45,196 bases of DNA from an uncultured Gammaproteobacteria bacterium. Lineage in GTDB: Bacteria; Pseudomonadota; Gammaproteobacteria; Arenicellales; Poriferihabitantaceae. The position numbers were made by a program, and so were the translations under genes. The notes under the pieces were generated by a model that searched no databases, was not told where the DNA came from, and worked only from the letters and a program-made list of their open reading frames with translations. The stretch is from contig CAMYNW010000025.1 in the NCBI GenBank assembly GCA_947259885.1, positions 1-45,196 on the forward strand, in the 5' to 3' direction. Positions 18,958 to 27,468 of the stretch are shown one piece after another. The stretch's first letter is position 1. Each line of letters begins with the position of its first letter.

Positions 18958-19524
18958 ATGGCAAGTTGGTTTACCCATCCTGCGGTTCCTATTGCGCTCA
19001 GTGTCGGCCTTGGAAATAAGATCATTCCGATCCGCCTTTTAGCTGCGGGAGTTTTGTTATCTATACTGCCTGATCTTGACCTGGTGTTGCTTCAATTTGG
19101 TGCTTCCTGGTCTTCTGTCTATGGCCATCGAGGATTTACACATTCGATAGGATTTGCTGCGATATGCGCAGTGCTAATGGCTTTCTGCTACCGCCAACGA
19201 AGCATGGTGGCGCTTCTATTTGGCTTTTTGGTGGTGGCATCCCACGCTGTGCTTGATGCTATGACATGGGGTGGGCAGGGGGCCGCGATTTACTGGCCAT
19301 TCAGCGAACAAAGGATGCTTATGCCTAACCGTTCACTACCTGCTTCTCCAATGAGTGTCGAACAGTTCATGCGCTGGGGAGGATTTGTACTGCGTGCAGA
19401 GTTGAAACAGGTGTGGCTACCTTTAATGTGTGTAGCGCTCGCATTCGCGATGTCCAGGCGGATTGTTCAACCAAAGCTAAGCCAGTTATTGCGTGGTCGA
19501 ACATCGGAATTGTGGCGCGATTAA
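18958..19524 (+). CDS. YdjM/DUF457-type membrane-bound metal-dependent hydrolase
   Basis: A 188-residue integral membrane protein with about four hydrophobic segments. The family signature is visible: LPDLD (37-41), GHRGFTHS (56-63) and SHAVLDAMTWGG (95-106), a set of His and Asp residues that would ligate a metal at the membrane face. These match the LexA-binding, inner-membrane YdjM family (PF04307), annotated as metal-dependent hydrolases; function is not established. Gene end is two bases from the stop of a small opposite-strand frame downstream of aruI, so the region is tightly convergent. Confidence 0.85.
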   Translation: MASWFTHPAVPIALSVGLGNKIIPIRLLAAGVLLSILPDLDLVLLQFGASWSSVYGHRGFTHSIGFAAICAVLMAFCYRQRSMVALLFGFLVVASHAVLDAMTWGGQGAAIYWPFSEQRMLMPNRSLPASPMSVEQFMRWGGFVLRAELKQVWLPLMCVALAFAMSRRIVQPKLSQLLRGRTSELWRD

Positions 19525-19525
19525 A

Positions 19526-19687
19526 TTAATACTGTATCGCTAAGGCGGTGACGACATGTTCAGACACCAACTGATTCATGCAGTTGGCGCACAAGCCGCT
19601 AAAAAAACACAGTACCTGGCTCTTCTTCGGGCGACAACACGCCACCTGTATATACACCTGCGCCAAGGTTCTCAAAAACTCTCTCAC
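19526..19687 (-). CDS. Possible 53-residue cysteine-rich small protein after aruI
   Basis: Directly after aruI a frame opens with GTG at 19687 whose bases overlap the aruI TGA (GTGA). It stays open for 53 codons and ends with TAA at 19526-19528, two bases short of the converging YdjM-like stop. The product contains six cysteines, including a CC pair and CANC. The coupling overlap is suggestive, but a frame of this length can occur by chance and no family is recognised. Confidence 0.3.
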   Translation of the reverse strand: MREFLRTLAQVYIQVACCRPKKSQVLCFFSGLCANCMNQLVSEHVVTALAIQY

Positions 19688-21282
19688 CCACCTTGTGTCT
19701 CGATAAAAGAGTCCTGCTGTACCTCAATTACCGAGGGCACATTGCGGTCCTGTGCTTGTAACAGTGCTCGACGTAATTCGGAGTGGCTATCTACTCGCTC
19801 TGCATGACACCCGTAGGCCTTTGCAATACCAATAAAATCAGGTGTGTGGATGTCGCAGGCGATGGGTTCCATCCCCGCATCTCTGAAATTAAGTGCTATT
19901 TGTCCATAGCACTGGTTGTTCCAGACAATAATCGCGACCGATATCTTGGCTTCTACAGCAGTAGATAGTTCGTTGATGGTGAACTGCAATCCACCGTCTC
20001 CGATCAAAGCTACCACCGGTCTGTCCGGTTGGCCCAATTTGGCGCCGAATGAGGCAGGCAAAGCAAATCCTAGTGTTCCATAGCCGGTTCCCGCCGCGGC
20101 AAAACTTCTTGGGGAAGGTGCATCGTACTGAGAAGCAGCAAAGTAGGCAGGCTGAGTTGAATCGCCAATCAGGATGAGGTCCGGCAGCGCTTCTTTCAGT
20201 GTATGAAAGAACGCCTGATAGTCAGGATGAAATTCTTTACTTACAGATTCGCGAACGGCTGCTGCCCTCTTTGCACCCTGGCGGTTTGTGTCACTTTCTA
20301 AAAGAGGTAGCAGCGCTTGTATTGAGAGTCCTGCGTCACCGAGTATCGACAACGATGGTTTTTCATTGCGGCTGAACTGGCGTGGATCGATGTCAATCCT
20401 GATCAATCCTCCCGACATCCGGGTAGCCTCTTTGAAGAAAAAGTCATAGTCGGTTTCACCCAGTTCGGTGCCGATGGCCAGAACAAGATCTGCTTCAGCA
20501 TAAAGTTGTTGAATTGGTTCCTGAGTTGGACTGCCGCCGGTATACAGAGGGTGCGCAGGAGGGACAATACCCTTAGCATTGTGGGTGGTTGTGACTGGTG
20601 CATCGATGGTCTCAGCCAAAGTTACAGCCAAACCTGGAGCGTTTGCTGCGCCACCCCCTAGCGCAATTACGGGCGTGTCACTCTGGTTTATCATCTGCGC
20701 GGCTTGATGCACCTGCGCCGGGTGTGGTGCGGGGGGTAATGGCAAAGGCCAGGGCTCATCGCTGACATGATCTGCACTGGCAGTGATCACATCAAGTGGA
20801 ATGGTTAGATGGACTGGTCCCGGTCGTTCGCTGCGAAAAATAGCAAAAGCTCGAGCTATTACTCCTGGCAGTTCATCCGGTCGCGCCAGAGTATGACTCC
20901 AACGGCTGCATTCGGCCATCATGGCCTGCAGATTGGAAGTTTCATGCAGACGGCCTTCACCCAGCCCCTTTTGATAGGTCTTGTTATCAGCAGAGATAAC
21001 CAGCATGGGTATTGAGTCAGCCAGCGCCTGCCCCATCGCAGTTGCGATGTTGAGCGCCCCGGGGCCCGACACTGTAATGCAGGCCGCCGGCTTACCGGTG
21101 ACCCTTGCGTAACCGTCGGCCAGAAACCCGGCTCCTTGTTCATGACGCGGAGTAATGTGCCGGATGCGAGTTTGCGGCAGGCCACGATAAAGCTCTATGG
21201 TGTGCGTACCAGGGATACCCGAAATGATTTCGATACCATATGCATCGAGTAATTGAGCCAATTTCTCACCAGTAGTCGTCAT
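19684..21282 (-). CDS. aruI: Thiamine-diphosphate 2-oxo acid decarboxylase, probable 2-ketoarginine decarboxylase AruI
   Basis: A 532-residue ThDP enzyme of the acetolactate-synthase-like family. The catalytic Glu48 lies in RHEQGAGFLADGYARVTGK (46-64), and the ThDP-Mg motif runs from GDG (428-430) to NN (455-456). In Pseudomonas aeruginosa AruI decarboxylates 2-ketoarginine (5-guanidino-2-oxopentanoate) to 4-guanidinobutyraldehyde, and aruI sits next to aruH. Here the ATG overlaps the stop of the aruH-like aminotransferase by four bases, which is the main reason for this specific name; the sequence alone would allow another 2-oxo acid decarboxylase. No FAD-binding or ilvN partner is nearby, arguing against acetolactate synthesis. 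Confidence 0.8.
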   Translation of the reverse strand: MTTTGEKLAQLLDAYGIEIISGIPGTHTIELYRGLPQTRIRHITPRHEQGAGFLADGYARVTGKPAACITVSGPGALNIATAMGQALADSIPMLVISADNKTYQKGLGEGRLHETSNLQAMMAECSRWSHTLARPDELPGVIARAFAIFRSERPGPVHLTIPLDVITASADHVSDEPWPLPLPPAPHPAQVHQAAQMINQSDTPVIALGGGAANAPGLAVTLAETIDAPVTTTHNAKGIVPPAHPLYTGGSPTQEPIQQLYAEADLVLAIGTELGETDYDFFFKEATRMSGGLIRIDIDPRQFSRNEKPSLSILGDAGLSIQALLPLLESDTNRQGAKRAAAVRESVSKEFHPDYQAFFHTLKEALPDLILIGDSTQPAYFAASQYDAPSPRSFAAAGTGYGTLGFALPASFGAKLGQPDRPVVALIGDGGLQFTINELSTAVEAKISVAIIVWNNQCYGQIALNFRDAGMEPIACDIHTPDFIGIAKAYGCHAERVDSHSELRRALLQAQDRNVPSVIEVQQDSFIETQGG

Positions 21283-22469
21283 TTTCCTTCTATGAATTTC
21301 TGCAATCGATTACAACCTTCCATCAGTACGCTCATTGGTTGGACCAGTGAGAATCTGACGTGACCTTTGGTGCTATCACCGAAGGCTATGCCGGGCAACA
21401 CGGATACACACTCCGCATCCAATAGTTTTTTGGCGAAAATCCGGTCATCCGCTTCGACTTTGCTAACGTCAATCATAATAAACATACCTGACTCCGGTTT
21501 GTGGTAGCTTATAGATGGGATTTGATCGAGTCGCTCACAAACTTTATCTCTTCGAAGCTCATAGCGGTCTCGCATATCTTTGACATAGTACTCGTCGTTG
21601 TTGAGGGCGAATGTGGCAGCGTCCTGAATGAACTGTGGACAGCCAAAGATCGACATAGCGCTAAAATTTCCCAGATGGTGTATCAGATCCTTTTGACCTA
21701 CAGCCCATCCCATTCTCCAACCGCTCATCGCATGTGACTTGGACAGACCATCGATTACGACCAGCCTATCCAGAGATTCAGCGGCTGTTCTGAGGGATAC
21801 ATGGGGCCGACGATAGGTCAGCATCGAGTAGATCTCGTCACATACCAGCCAGATTTTATTTTGCTGACACCATTTAGCAAGTTTGGCGAGCAGGGCCTGA
21901 TCCATGATTGCGCCGGTTGGATTTGCTGGAGTGTTAATAAAGATCAGCCTGGTCGATGTGGTTACCGCAGAAGTAATTTCTTCAAACGAGGGTACAAATC
22001 CGGAATTGGCCCGCGCATATACAATTTGCATATCGACCTGCAGGGCCCGCATGATGGGTTCATAGCCTACGTACATCGGATCGACGATAACCGCACCATC
22101 GCCTGGATCAAGCAGGCAGCTCATTACGGAATAGATTGCGGAGGTGACACCAGGAAATATTGCGACTTCCTCCACCTGGCACCTGTGTGGAGACACGCGT
22201 GATTCATAGTCGGCCACTGCGCGGCGCAGGTTAAGTTCACCAAGAGCTGGTGAGTAATGGGTCCGCCCTACGCGCATGTGGCTTACGGCATTGTCGATGA
22301 TGGGATCCGGGGTGCGAAAATCGGGATCACCAATAGACAGCATGATCACATCTTCACCCCTTCGCTTGAGCTCGAGGGCCTCATCGTGTACCGACCATGC
22401 GTCACTGTCGCCGGCATCGAGCAGCGACGTCAGCTGGCTGAAGCGAACTGCAGATGTTTCTCTATTCAT
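21279..22469 (-). CDS. aruH: PLP aminotransferase class I, probable arginine:pyruvate transaminase AruH
   Basis: A 396-residue fold-type I aminotransferase. Motifs: SIGDPDFRTPDPI (45-57), the Asn of NTPANPTGA (179-187), the Asp-Tyr pair in CDEIYS, and the PLP lysine K244 in GLSKSHAMSGWRMGW. The spacing and segments such as IGDPDFRTP, DPMYVGYE, SKSHAMSGWRMGWAVG and FIQDAA recall Pseudomonas AruH, which converts L-arginine and pyruvate to 2-ketoarginine and alanine. It overlaps both the upstream glycosyltransferase and the downstream aruI by four bases. A broader aspartate/aromatic-type substrate remains possible. Confidence 0.82.
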   Translation of the reverse strand: MNRETSAVRFSQLTSLLDAGDSDAWSVHDEALELKRRGEDVIMLSIGDPDFRTPDPIIDNAVSHMRVGRTHYSPALGELNLRRAVADYESRVSPHRCQVEEVAIFPGVTSAIYSVMSCLLDPGDGAVIVDPMYVGYEPIMRALQVDMQIVYARANSGFVPSFEEITSAVTTSTRLIFINTPANPTGAIMDQALLAKLAKWCQQNKIWLVCDEIYSMLTYRRPHVSLRTAAESLDRLVVIDGLSKSHAMSGWRMGWAVGQKDLIHHLGNFSAMSIFGCPQFIQDAATFALNNDEYYVKDMRDRYELRRDKVCERLDQIPSISYHKPESGMFIMIDVSKVEADDRIFAKKLLDAECVSVLPGIAFGDSTKGHVRFSLVQPMSVLMEGCNRLQKFIEGK

Positions 22470-23230
22470 TTTGAATCACGAGGAGTTGAATTAATTTTTT
22501 CGAGAAGCTTGGCATACTTTAAATACGATCCCATAGCATTAAAAATGGATAAGTTCAGTCCGTCAAGTCCAGCCATAAAACCGCGCCTGATCAGATAGAA
22601 TTTTACAAAACAACCAAATCCATGGATGAAGGGAGCGAATACAGAAACTGTTTTGCCTTCCTCGAACATTGATTGACTCTGCCAGTCAGAATAACGAATC
22701 ATACGATTCGACATGTCATTCAAATTCCCGATTGCATAGTGCAGGATATGTCCTTTGAGCCTGCCGAGTTTGTCGGTGGTGATGCGTGCATGGGTACGAA
22801 GTGGAGAAAAATCTGTTTTAGCTCGATTAAAAACTCTACAAACGTAGTCGGGATATTGGCCTGCCACTCTCATCCAACGACCATTTACATGATTTTTGCG
22901 CCTGCATTCATAAGCTTCGATTTGCTCCTGTTCAAGATCAAGGTTGGTCAACTCCGTAACCAACTCATCATCCAAGCGTTCATCGGCATCGATGTAAATA
23001 ACCCAAGGGTGTTTACACTGCGGCAGTCCTGCACTGCGCTGAGGGCCATCACCAAGGAATGGCTGCAGGATGACTTTGGCACCCAGTTCACGGGCGATAT
23101 CCGCGGTCCCATCCTGGCTGTTTGAGTCGACCACAACAACGTCGTCGCATACTTGGAATAAACTGACTAGACAGTCGTGAATATTTTTTTCCTCATTGAG
23201 AGTTATGACCAATCCGCTGAGTCGTTTCAT
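22466..23230 (-). CDS. Glycosyltransferase family 2 (WaaE/KdtX-like)
   Basis: A 254-residue GT-A glycosyltransferase. The nucleotide-sugar fold is seen in LSGLVITLNEEKNI (4-17), VVVVDSNSQDGTADIA (31-46) and the metal-binding DxD as YIDADERLDDEL (79-90). The rest, with RTHARI and a basic, aromatic C-terminal part, matches the WaaE/KdtX group that adds glucose to the lipopolysaccharide inner core. The gene is only three bases after tctA and overlaps aruH by four bases, an unexpected place for an envelope enzyme. No other LPS gene is in the window. Confidence 0.87.
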   Translation of the reverse strand: MKRLSGLVITLNEEKNIHDCLVSLFQVCDDVVVVDSNSQDGTADIARELGAKVILQPFLGDGPQRSAGLPQCKHPWVIYIDADERLDDELVTELTNLDLEQEQIEAYECRRKNHVNGRWMRVAGQYPDYVCRVFNRAKTDFSPLRTHARITTDKLGRLKGHILHYAIGNLNDMSNRMIRYSDWQSQSMFEEGKTVSVFAPFIHGFGCFVKFYLIRRGFMAGLDGLNLSIFNAMGSYLKYAKLLEKINSTPRDSK

Positions 23231-23233
23231 GGA

Positions 23234-24772
23234 TTAACTACCATCCGCTACTCCTTTGCGACGGGCTTCGGCCCTTTCTTTAGCGAAGGCGCGGCGACGC
23301 CGAAGTGCCGGGATAATCAGCAGGGCAGCGCCCACCAGTAACAGAACCAGTGTTCCCGGCCGCTGCCACATGAATGACACGCCATCTGTAATATTCACCG
23401 CTCGTGCAAAATTGTCTTCCATCATTCCACCCAGAATAAATCCAATTAACAATGGTGCCAGAGGGTAATCGGCGAAGCGAAGAATCGTTGCAAAAACACC
23501 CAGCCCGACCAGGATGAGAAGTTCTGTTTCATTATTCTGGCCGATATAAGAACCCATCAGGGTGAAAAACAGGATAAACGGGATCAGGTAATTGCGCGGT
23601 ATTGCCAGGACCTTGGCAATATATGGAATCAGCGGCAGGTTAAGGACCAACAGCACCAGATTGCCGATATACATTGAAATGATCACCGACCAGAAAATTT
23701 CCGGACGATCTATCATCAGCCTCGGACCTGGTGCCACGTTGAGTGCTATCAGTGCACCCAGCAGTATTGCGGTGGTGCCGGACCCAGGAATTCCCAGGGT
23801 CAGCAGGGGAACAAAGGACCCCGTGCAGGCCGCATTGTTGGCTGCTTCCGGTGCCGCAAGCCCCTTGATAGAGCCTTTACCAAACTGTTCCTGCTCCTTC
23901 GCCGTGGAAATATTGCGTTCCACTGCGTAACCAAGAAAAGACGCAATGGTGGCCCCGGCCCCTGGCATCACGCCGATCAGAAAACCCTGAATCGACTGGC
24001 GGCCTATCACCGGTGCAATCTGTTTGGCCTCCTGACGACTAATCATCAAACTACGTATTGACCCACCGCCAGCTCCGCCTGCCTGGCTTCGTCGAGGATC
24101 CAGCACCATGTGGAAGGCTTCGGGAAGTGCAAACATCGCCATCGCCAGGGTAATAAAACTGAAGCCGGATTGGAGATCCTGTATGCCCATGGTAAATCTA
24201 GGCGCGTTAAACAATGCCGACTCTCCTACTGTTGCCATCATCAGGCCGACAATTGTCATGATGATTGCCTTGGCCACTTTTCCGGTTCCGGCAAAGGCTG
24301 CAATAGCCGACAGCCCCACTACCATCAGCGCGAAATACTCTGCGGAGTGAAATAGCAGCGCAACGCTTGCAAGTGCCGGAGCAAATCCAAGCAACAATAT
24401 TGCACCAACGGTGCCACCACAAAATGAAGCGATTGCAGCAATCGCTAGAGCCTTTCCGGCTTCACCGCGCTGCGCCATTGGATAGCCATCAAAAGAAGTG
24501 GCAACAGTGCCCGCTACGCCGGGGGCATTGATCAGAATAGATGATGTGGAACCGCCAAAAATCGCACCGTAGTAAACGCCAGCCAACATGATCAACGCGG
24601 CCGAAGGGTCTCCTAGATTGATTGCGATCGGGATCATAATGGCGATGATTGACATCGGCCCGAGGCCGGGCAACATACCAATGAAAGTCCCGATCAAACA
24701 ACCTGCGATCACCATCAGCATGTTTTTAAAAGACAGAGCAGTGCCAAGCCCAAGCAGAATACCTTCAAGCAT
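23234..24772 (-). CDS. tctA: Tripartite tricarboxylate transporter, large membrane subunit
   Basis: The 12-TM-type TctA subunit (512 residues). Family repeats are visible: GTFIGMLPGLGPMSIIAIMIP near 29-48, GAIFGGSTSSILINAPG near 69-85, and the second half GVMPGAGATIASFLGYAVE with GIPGSGTTAILLGAL. Together with TctB it forms the membrane channel of a secondary transporter served by a periplasmic binding protein. These systems take citrate, other carboxylates or, in some cases, amino acids; here the co-transcribed aruH-aruI pair suggests an arginine-related or other 2-oxo/amino-acid substrate. It begins 30 bases after tctB. Confidence 0.95.
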   Translation of the reverse strand: MLEGILLGLGTALSFKNMLMVIAGCLIGTFIGMLPGLGPMSIIAIMIPIAINLGDPSAALIMLAGVYYGAIFGGSTSSILINAPGVAGTVATSFDGYPMAQRGEAGKALAIAAIASFCGGTVGAILLLGFAPALASVALLFHSAEYFALMVVGLSAIAAFAGTGKVAKAIIMTIVGLMMATVGESALFNAPRFTMGIQDLQSGFSFITLAMAMFALPEAFHMVLDPRRSQAGGAGGGSIRSLMISRQEAKQIAPVIGRQSIQGFLIGVMPGAGATIASFLGYAVERNISTAKEQEQFGKGSIKGLAAPEAANNAACTGSFVPLLTLGIPGSGTTAILLGALIALNVAPGPRLMIDRPEIFWSVIISMYIGNLVLLVLNLPLIPYIAKVLAIPRNYLIPFILFFTLMGSYIGQNNETELLILVGLGVFATILRFADYPLAPLLIGFILGGMMEDNFARAVNITDGVSFMWQRPGTLVLLLVGAALLIIPALRRRRAFAKERAEARRKGVADGS

Positions 24773-24802
24773 AATTGCCTCTATCTATGTGAGTGTCGGT
24801 TT

Positions 24803-25273
24803 CTAATTAATGAAGACCGGCCACGGTCGAAGAAAAATTCCGAGGGTTTGTTGTACCAGATACCACACTAGAAACGTTGCAGCTAATGCAATAGGCAATA
24901 ACAACCAGTATTTACGTTCGCCTAGCAGGATGCCGCTGCCCGCAATAAACAACGTGGTAGCGGCAATGAAACCGATAGGTCTTAGCAATACCGCGTACAG
25001 TACCATCCCGAGCACCAGCGCTAAGGTCTGGCCTAGCTTAAAGTTTTTTACTTCTTCAACTGTGATGACACCTGAATCCTCTGATGAGGGTCCCGGGGCT
25101 AACAGGATGAATGCGGAAACCAGTGCCCCTATCACGCTAAGTGTCATGGGCAAAGTATTAGGAAGGAAAGCCATATTACGCTCAAACGGCAGCAACGGAT
25201 ATCGAAACGCCGCCAACCCGTAGATGATGGATCCGACAAGAAACAGAAGAGCTATCCAGCGATCAAGCTTCAT
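24803..25273 (-). CDS. tctB: Tripartite tricarboxylate transporter, small membrane subunit
   Basis: A 156-residue TctB protein with four hydrophobic segments: WIALLFLVGSIIYGL near the start, MTLSVIGALVSAFILL, LALVLGMVLYAVLLRPIGF, and a long C-terminal one (LPIALAATFLVWYLVQQTLG, seen in part). The conserved RPIGFI loop and the C-terminal LGIFLRPWP are typical. The ATG at 25273 is chosen because MKLDRWIALLF is the normal TctB start; a longer frame from 25354 would add 27 non-conserved residues and start inside the stem-loop spacer after tctC. Confidence 0.92.
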   Translation of the reverse strand: MKLDRWIALLFLVGSIIYGLAAFRYPLLPFERNMAFLPNTLPMTLSVIGALVSAFILLAPGPSSEDSGVITVEEVKNFKLGQTLALVLGMVLYAVLLRPIGFIAATTLFIAGSGILLGERKYWLLLPIALAATFLVWYLVQQTLGIFLRPWPVFIN

Positions 25274-25362
25274 AGGTAATGATGTTTTTGGCGCCAGGAA
25301 TGCCTCTGAAATGAATAGGAATCTGCGGCTCGATAAACTCGGAATTAACTTCATCGCGTCAG

Positions 25363-25390
25363 GCGTCCTGGCCCAATTGGACCAGGACGC
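25363..25390 (-). other. Strong stem-loop between tctC and tctB
   Basis: GCGTCCTGG at 25363-25371 pairs perfectly with CCAGGACGC at 25382-25390; inside it a further CC/GG pair flanks an AATT tetraloop. It lies just after the tctC stop and has no T-run on either strand. Such elements after the binding-protein gene commonly stabilise the 5' transcript or partly terminate, giving excess binding protein over membrane subunits; that role is inferred. Confidence 0.75.
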
Positions 25391-25401
25391 GAGCGACCAA
25401 T

Positions 25402-26385
25402 CTAAAGAAAGCCGAGTTTCTTCATCAGGCCAGAGATGACCTCTTCCTGTTTCTCGAGAAATGCAGTAAATTCATCGCCGGGATTGTATATATTCACCCA
25501 GCCGTTGCGTGCTCTGACTTCTTCCCACTCCGGTGTGTCATACATTTTTCCAAGGGCAGCGATGTACATGTCGCGCTTATCCGCAGGCAGATCGGGTGCT
25601 GCAAAGAATCCGCGCCAGTTGACAAACTCTGCGTCTACGCCCTGTTCTTTTAGAGTGGGTGCATCAGCATAAGCCGCAACCCTCTCTGCAGAGGTAGTGC
25701 CAATTATCTTCACTTCTCCGGCCTTAGCCATCTCAACTGCCTCTGAGAAGCCGGTCGACAGTGCTGATATCTCGCCCGATAGTAAGCCTGCCATGGCCTT
25801 ACCGCCGGCGTCGTAGGGAATGTATTTGACCTTGGTAGGATCCTTTCCCGCTGCCTCCATGGCCAAGGCAGCAACCAGATGGTCCATTCCACCAGGTACA
25901 GAACCTCCGCCGATGGCTACTGAAGCCGGGTCGGTATCAAAGGCTGCGATCAGGTCGCTAAACGAATTGATGGCGCTGTCTTTCCCGACTACAAAGGCGG
26001 CGTAATCGCCGATGGTCCCGGCGACCATAGTCAAATCACGGAAGCTCTGGGGAAAACGACCGGTAAGAGAGCGGATTACGATAGGGGTCGAATTGACCAT
26101 CAAGGTACCGTGATTGGATTCCGCATTTTCAATTAAATAACCGATTGCCTTGCCACCACCGCCGCCTGACATATTTTCAAAAGTAGCGTTAGTAACAATG
26201 CCAGCGTTTGTCAGCGCTTCGCCGGTGCCGCGTGCGGTGCCGTCCCATCCACCTCCGGCTCCGCCAGGAATCAGGAAGTGAATTGAGTCAATATCAGCCG
26301 CATAGGCATTACCGAGCCCGGTGGATCCAATGGCGACTGCGAGGGGGAGTGCGAGAATGGCTCGCCTGGTTATTTTCTTTAGCAT
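25402..26385 (-). CDS. tctC: Tripartite tricarboxylate transporter substrate-binding protein (Bug/TctC)
   Basis: A 327-residue periplasmic binding protein with a Sec-type signal peptide (RRAILALPLAVAIGSTGLG, cleavage near AYA-AD at about 29-30). Bug-family features are the IHFLIPGGAGGGWDGTARG loop that closes over the ligand carboxylate, GGGSVPGGMDHLV, and IPYDAGGKAMAGLLSGEISALSTGFSE (in part). It is the first gene of the tctCBA-glycosyltransferase-aruHI unit. ATG is preceded by AGGA eight to nine bases away. The ligand is unknown; Bug proteins bind carboxylates through backbone and water contacts, so amino acids are possible. Confidence 0.93.
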   Translation of the reverse strand: MLKKITRRAILALPLAVAIGSTGLGNAYAADIDSIHFLIPGGAGGGWDGTARGTGEALTNAGIVTNATFENMSGGGGGKAIGYLIENAESNHGTLMVNSTPIVIRSLTGRFPQSFRDLTMVAGTIGDYAAFVVGKDSAINSFSDLIAAFDTDPASVAIGGGSVPGGMDHLVAALAMEAAGKDPTKVKYIPYDAGGKAMAGLLSGEISALSTGFSEAVEMAKAGEVKIIGTTSAERVAAYADAPTLKEQGVDAEFVNWRGFFAAPDLPADKRDMYIAALGKMYDTPEWEEVRARNGWVNIYNPGDEFTAFLEKQEEVISGLMKKLGFL

Positions 26386-26422
26386 TGATTTTGTCCTGCA
26401 TTGGTGGTGTGTATATGAGGAT

Positions 26423-26452
26423 ATTGTAACCAGATTAGACGCCTATTGTTGA
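26423..26452 (-). promoter_or_regulatory. Candidate tctC promoter
   Basis: On the minus strand a TACAAT -10 box (plus 26423-26428) follows a weak -35 box TCAACA (plus 26447-26452) with an 18-base spacer. A transcript would start about 26416, giving a leader of about 30 bases with an AGGA ribosome-binding site before the tctC ATG. The -35 match is poor, so confidence is low. Confidence 0.35.
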
Positions 26453-26578
26453 TCGTGGGCCCATTCTCAGCCGCGACAACTCCATACCAGGGAACTGTCG
26501 AACTATCCTTTAGAGACGCAGAATTATGTAAACCCGGCGATAATTTTCTGACCACAATCGATTCGGACTTTCATACTG

Positions 26579-27463
26579 CTAGTGCAGTTTCTGTTTGCTA
26601 TCTTCTATTGCTTCGGTCACCAACTTGCCAACAAAGACCTCGATCGGGTCAAGAGCAGCCCGATCAATACCGGTTTCGAATCCTTGGCGGTGCAGCATAT
26701 CTACGACGGCACTGGTGGATATATTTCCCTTGGCCCCTGGGGCATAGGGGCAGCCTCCCAGCCCGCCTATGGCTGAGTCAAAGGTTCTAATTCCTTTTTC
26801 GAGACTGGCTTCGATGTTGTTCAGGGCACGATTGCCGGTGTCGTGGTAGTGGCCTGCCAGTTTGTCTGCTTCGGTCACCTTTAGTACTGCCTCCAACATT
26901 GCAACAATAGTTTCTGGAGTACCAGCGCCAATCGTATCTCCCAGGGAAATTTCGTAACACCCGATATCAAGAAGTATCTTAGTTATTCTGGCCACTGCCT
27001 CAGGATCTATGGCGCCCTCGTAAGGACAGGCCACTGCACAAGAGATGTATCCGCGTACCGGAATCTTGTCAGCTGTTGCGGCCTCTATTACCGGTTGGAA
27101 TCGTTCGATGCTGTCTGCAATGCTGCAATTGATGTTTCGCTGGCTAAACGTCTCCGAGGCAGCAGCAAAGATCGCAACTTCGTCAGCCCCGGCTTTGCGG
27201 GCGAACTGATAGCCCATTTTATTTGGAGTCAGGGCCGCATAAGTCACCCCAGGCTTGCGTTTGATGCCTTTCATGACTATCGGGGCATCTTTCATCTGTG
27301 GGACCCACTTCGGCGAAACAAAACTGGTCACTTCAATTTTGCTGAATCCCGCGTCGGATAAAAGATCCACAAGTTCGATTTTCTGCTCTGAGGAAATTTT
27401 CGCTTTTTCGTTTTGCAGCCCGTCACGTGGACCGACCTCGAAAATTTGTACTTGTTCAGTCAT
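26579..27463 (-). CDS. liuE: Hydroxymethylglutaryl-CoA lyase
   Basis: HMG-CoA lyase cleaves 3-hydroxy-3-methylglutaryl-CoA to acetyl-CoA and acetoacetate, the last step of leucine degradation. The 294-residue TIM-barrel protein shows VGPRDGLQNEK (10-20) with the catalytic Arg13-Asp14, the metal/loop region AVACPYEG, the HYHDTGNRA metal histidines and the lyase signature IGGLGGCPYAPGAKGN with the reactive cysteine. Starts 5 bases after liuD. The tct unit begins 193 bases downstream on the same strand, and no U-rich terminator is seen between them. Confidence 0.95.
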   Translation of the reverse strand: MTEQVQIFEVGPRDGLQNEKAKISSEQKIELVDLLSDAGFSKIEVTSFVSPKWVPQMKDAPIVMKGIKRKPGVTYAALTPNKMGYQFARKAGADEVAIFAAASETFSQRNINCSIADSIERFQPVIEAATADKIPVRGYISCAVACPYEGAIDPEAVARITKILLDIGCYEISLGDTIGAGTPETIVAMLEAVLKVTEADKLAGHYHDTGNRALNNIEASLEKGIRTFDSAIGGLGGCPYAPGAKGNISTSAVVDMLHRQGFETGIDRAALDPIEVFVGKLVTEAIEDSKQKLH

Positions 27464-27468
27464 TAATT

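Noticed and set aside
19556..19807. 83-codon plus-strand frame
   Set aside because: Overlaps the 3' end of aruI antisense and has no recognisable features.
25274..25354. 27-residue N-terminal extension of TctB
   Set aside because: Not TctB-like, whereas the internal ATG gives the normal MKLDRWIALLF start.
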